In this document: positions 4,231 through 6,081 of the stretch, one piece after another
Layout of the letters: the number at the start of each line of letters is the position of its first letter
Numbering within the stretch: position 1 is the stretch's first letter
Origin: Candidatus Babelota bacterium
GTDB taxonomy: Bacteria; Babelota; Babeliae; Babelales; Vermiphilaceae
DNA length: 6,081 bases
Reading direction: 5' to 3'
Assembly: GCA_013213985.1 (NCBI GenBank)
Contig: JABSSP010000073.1
Span: 1-6,081, forward strand
Translations under genes and position numbers: made by a program
The notes under the pieces: model-generated
Seen by the model: only the letters and a program-made list of their open reading frames with translations
Databases searched by the model: none
What the model was told of the DNA's origin: nothing

Positions 4231-5032
4231 TTATATCAAAGCACACGAATTATTTTGTGTTGCATCTCCCTTTTGATATGCTAGGGTTCCCACAACTCCT
4301 GCAGTCACTCCAAGTGCAACCCCTGCTGTAGTCAATATCGCTGTTTGTGTTTTCAATGCCTTTTTTAATCTTGCACGCTCAACCTAAACTTGACGTAGCT
4401 TTTCTTGACGTCGCAAACGATCAACCAAAGCTACGTCAAGTTTAGAAAGCCTAACTTTATCTCGTATACTATCGATAAATTGATTGCAGTTATTATCATT
4501 ATAGTCTGAACGCTCATCCATGAGTATACGCTTTTTAATCCTGACCATTGGATCATCAAATTCAACTTCTTGTAACCCTGATCCAGAACCGTTGTTACTT
4601 GAAGGATATTGAAAAGTCCCAGAGCCTAATAGAGTGTAATAAACTCTCCCTTTATTTTTCTGTGTAAAGCTCCACCCTGCCATTACATTTGTAGATTTTG
4701 TTCGTGAAACGTAGGAACCACTAGACCTAACATCAAAACTAGCAATCTTGCAGATGCCAACATGATTCACGAAATAAAAACTCAAACCGACACCCCTAGT
4801 TGCCAAACTACCTAAAATCTTCAGACTAACCAAAAATCATCAGGTCCTATCTTGATTGTAGTTTTCGATCTAATAAGATCGATAGGAACACCGGGATAAA
4901 AAGGATCAGAGCCACTGACAGCAGAAGGAACAGAAGCATATGAGGCATCCGTAGCAGCGGAAAAAGCGGCAGCAGAAGCATTCAAGCTACCAGCAAATGA
5001 CAATGATATTAAAAATAAAAGTTGTTTTTCAC
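4231..5032 (-). pseudogene. Secreted, C-terminally anchored hypothetical protein with two frameshifts and an in-frame TAG (whole locus)
   Basis: GTG 5032 has GGAG 5 nt upstream. It is followed by AAAAAC; one more A would give M-KKQLLFLISLSFAGSLNA, a clean signal peptide, whereas the present frame from GTG stops within 8 codons. A second shift is needed at the T5 run (minus strand 4836-4832), joining KIGPDDF to VSLKILGSLATRG. The frame then meets TAG at 4386-4384, but the same frame stays open for 50 more codons to TAA at 4231. Those 50 codons (VERARLKKALKTQ, then AILTTAGVALGVTAGVVGTL) complete a charged helix with a membrane segment; CAG to TAG is one transition. The restored product would be about 267 residues: signal peptide, soluble domain, helix, C-terminal anchor. 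802 bp plus two bases is a multiple of three. No homolog is recognised. Little room for a promoter remains between the groEL terminator and GTG. Confidence 0.65.
4384..4833 (-). CDS. Middle segment of the broken locus (longest remaining frame)
   Basis: This frame opens after a TGA at 4839-4837; its first start codon is TTG at 4833 without a ribosome binding site, so independent translation is doubtful. It encodes about 149 residues with a beta-like first half (VGLSFYFVNHVGICKIASF, GRVYYTLLGSGTFQYPSS) and a charged helical second half (VDRLRRQEKLRQV) cut by TAG. It is best read as part of the pseudogene; it is listed because gene finders may call it alone. Confidence 0.4.
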   Translation of the reverse strand: MVSLKILGSLATRGVGLSFYFVNHVGICKIASFDVRSSGSYVSRTKSTNVMAGWSFTQKNKGRVYYTLLGSGTFQYPSSNNGSGSGLQEVEFDDPMVRIKKRILMDERSDYNDNNCNQFIDSIRDKVRLSKLDVALVDRLRRQEKLRQV

Positions 5033-5045
5033 AACTGCTCCACAA
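4821..5045 (-). CDS. 5' segment of the broken locus carrying the signal peptide
   Basis: In this frame the signal peptide core (KQLLFLISLSFAGSLNA) leads into an Ala/Ser-rich stretch and DPFYPGVPIDLIR, ending at TGA 4823-4821. The only in-frame starts are poor, such as TTG 5045 with no ribosome binding site. The well-placed GTG 5032 is one base out of frame. Independent expression is doubtful; it most likely belongs with the downstream segment. Confidence 0.35.
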   Translation of the reverse strand: MWSSCEKQLLFLISLSFAGSLNASAAAFSAATDASYASVPSAVSGSDPFYPGVPIDLIRSKTTIKIGPDDFWLV

Positions 5046-5060
5046 AAATAAAACAAACGG

Positions 5061-5094
5061 AAAAAAAGAGCCCCTTGTAATAAGAGGCTCTTTT
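5061..5094 (-). terminator. Rho-independent terminator of groEL
   Basis: On the minus strand AAAAGAGCC (5094-5086) pairs with GGCTCTTTT (5072-5064), with an inner AAG/CTT extension and a 5-nt loop, followed by a run of T to 5061. It lies about 37 nt after the groEL stop. It separates groEL from the broken secreted gene that begins 29 nt further on. Confidence 0.85.
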
Positions 5095-5130
5095 AAATTA
5101 CTATAGTTGCAGAAAAAAGCTAGACTTTTT

Positions 5131-6081
5131 TTAGAACATGCCTGGCATACCGCCACCCATACCGCCCATTCCTGGTGCAGGGGCACTATCTTTTTTTTCT
5201 TTTGGAAGTTCAGTAATTACTGCTTCAGTAGTCAACAATAAACCAGCAATAGAAGCTGCATGTTGAACTGCAGAACGTGTTACTTTAGCAGGATCGATAA
5301 TACCTTGTTCGATCATGTCAACGTACACGCCTTTTTTAGCGTCAAAACCAAAATTTACTTTGTCTTTCGTTTCTTTTACTTTATTTACAACAACTGATGC
5401 TTCGTAACCAGCGTTAGTGACAATAATACGCATCGGCTCTTCTAATGCACGAAGTACAATTTGTGCACCAAGTTTTTCATCGCCTTGTAAATCAAGTTTT
5501 TCAACCCATTCTTGTGATCGTAACAATGCAACACCACCACCAGCAACAACACCTTCTTCAACTGCTGCACGCGTAGCGCTTAACGCATCTTCAACACGAT
5601 CTTTCTTTTCTTTCATTTCAGATTCAGTTGCAGCACCAACTTTAATGATTGCTACACCGCCTGCAAGCTTAGCAAGCCGTTCTTGCATTTTTTCTATGTC
5701 GTAATCAGAAGAACTGTTTTCAATTTGTGATTTAATTTGAAAAACACGACCTTCAATAGCTTCTTTGCTGCCTTGACCTTCAATAATTGTGCAATCATCT
5801 TTAGTCAATATAACACGTTTAGCTTGGCCAAGATCGTCAAGAGTTAAATTTTCAAGCTTCATGCCAACATCTTCTGAAACAAACTTACCGCCAGTTAAAA
5901 TAGCAATGTCTTCAAGGATTGCTTTTCTGCGATCACCAAAACCTGGCGCTTTAACTGCAGCTACATTGATAGTTCCACGAATTTTATTTACCACTAATGT
6001 TGCAAGCGCCTCGCCTTCAACGTCTTCAGCAATAATAAAGAGTGGACGACCTACTTTTGCAGCCTGTTCTAAAATAGGAAG
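5131..6081 (-). CDS. groEL: Chaperonin GroEL (Hsp60), C-terminal 316 residues (5' end outside the window)
   Basis: GroEL forms a double heptameric ring that, with GroES and ATP, folds proteins in the cytoplasm. The frame is open to the window edge; GTG 5994 is internal, not a start. The visible part begins with [20 protein letters not shown], aligning from residue 234 of E. coli GroEL. Using that offset, the apical substrate/GroES-binding residues L234, L237, L259, V263 and V264 are conserved, as is the catalytic Asp398 ([16 protein letters not shown]). The nucleotide-binding [10 protein letters not shown] and the equatorial [20 protein letters not shown] are also present. The tail is the usual Gly/Met type ([13 protein letters not shown]), though ending in Phe. 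Projected total length, about 549, matches the family. The gene shows no frameshift, in contrast to its downstream neighbours. groES may lie upstream, outside the window. Confidence 0.98.
   Translation of the reverse strand, partial: LPILEQAAKVGRPLFIIAEDVEGEALATLVVNKIRGTINVAAVKAPGFGDRRKAILEDIAILTGGKFVSEDVGMKLENLTLDDLGQAKRVILTKDDCTIIEGQGSKEAIEGRVFQIKSQIENSSSDYDIEKMQERLAKLAGGVAIIKVGAATESEMKEKKDRVEDALSATRAAVEEGVVAGGGVALLRSQEWVEKLDLQGDEKLGAQIVLRALEEPMRIIVTNAGYEASVVVNKVKETKDKVNFGFDAKKGVYVDMIEQGIIDPAKVTRSAVQHAASIAGLLLTTEAVITELPKEKKDSAPAPGMGGMGGGMPGMF

Noticed and set aside
5417..5704. 95-aa plus-strand frame antisense to groEL
   Set aside because: GroEL on the minus strand is unambiguous; the Ser/Thr/Ala-rich antisense frame is a codon-bias artefact.

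Overview
The window looks like a low-GC genome of a host-associated bacterium that makes many secreted and surface proteins. The partial beta-barrel protein, the small secreted proteins with MKK-type signal peptides and the GroEL tail ending in PGMF remind me of Candidatus Dependentiae (TM6). That placement is from memory, with no search behind it. Genes stop at TAA, TAG and TGA, and intact genes use TGG for Trp, so nothing suggests an altered genetic code.

Layout. (1) 2-1105 (+) is the 3' part of an outer-membrane beta-barrel-like protein. (2) 1143-2388 is a compact stress-type module: a 57-aa metallothionein-like protein with 14 Cys in seven CxC pairs (-), a 60-aa highly charged protein (-), and a divergent HdeD/DUF308 membrane protein (+). 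The two divergent genes carry the same 32-bp leader, including the Shine-Dalgarno, as a perfect inverted repeat around a 174-bp promoter region. That region also holds a perfect 21-bp palindrome. (3) 2431-5032 (-) holds three secreted-protein genes that all look broken. One (2431-3641) has a single frameshift separating its signal peptide and coiled coil from a C-terminal membrane anchor. One (3835-4069) has a signal peptide with compensating indels and an in-frame TGA. One (4231-5032) has two apparent one-base deletions and an in-frame TAG. (4) 5131-6081 (-) is the C-terminal 316 residues of the chaperonin GroEL, with its own terminator.

The main points are the metallothionein-like gene, easily missed because it is so short; the divergent cassette with shared leaders, which could be simple co-regulation or an invertible promoter switch; and the cluster of decaying secreted genes between intact neighbours. 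Most apparent indels lie in homopolymer runs, so sequencing error must be excluded. The TAG is most simply a base substitution, and the clustering argues for real decay. I see no tRNA, rRNA, CRISPR or insertion sequence.
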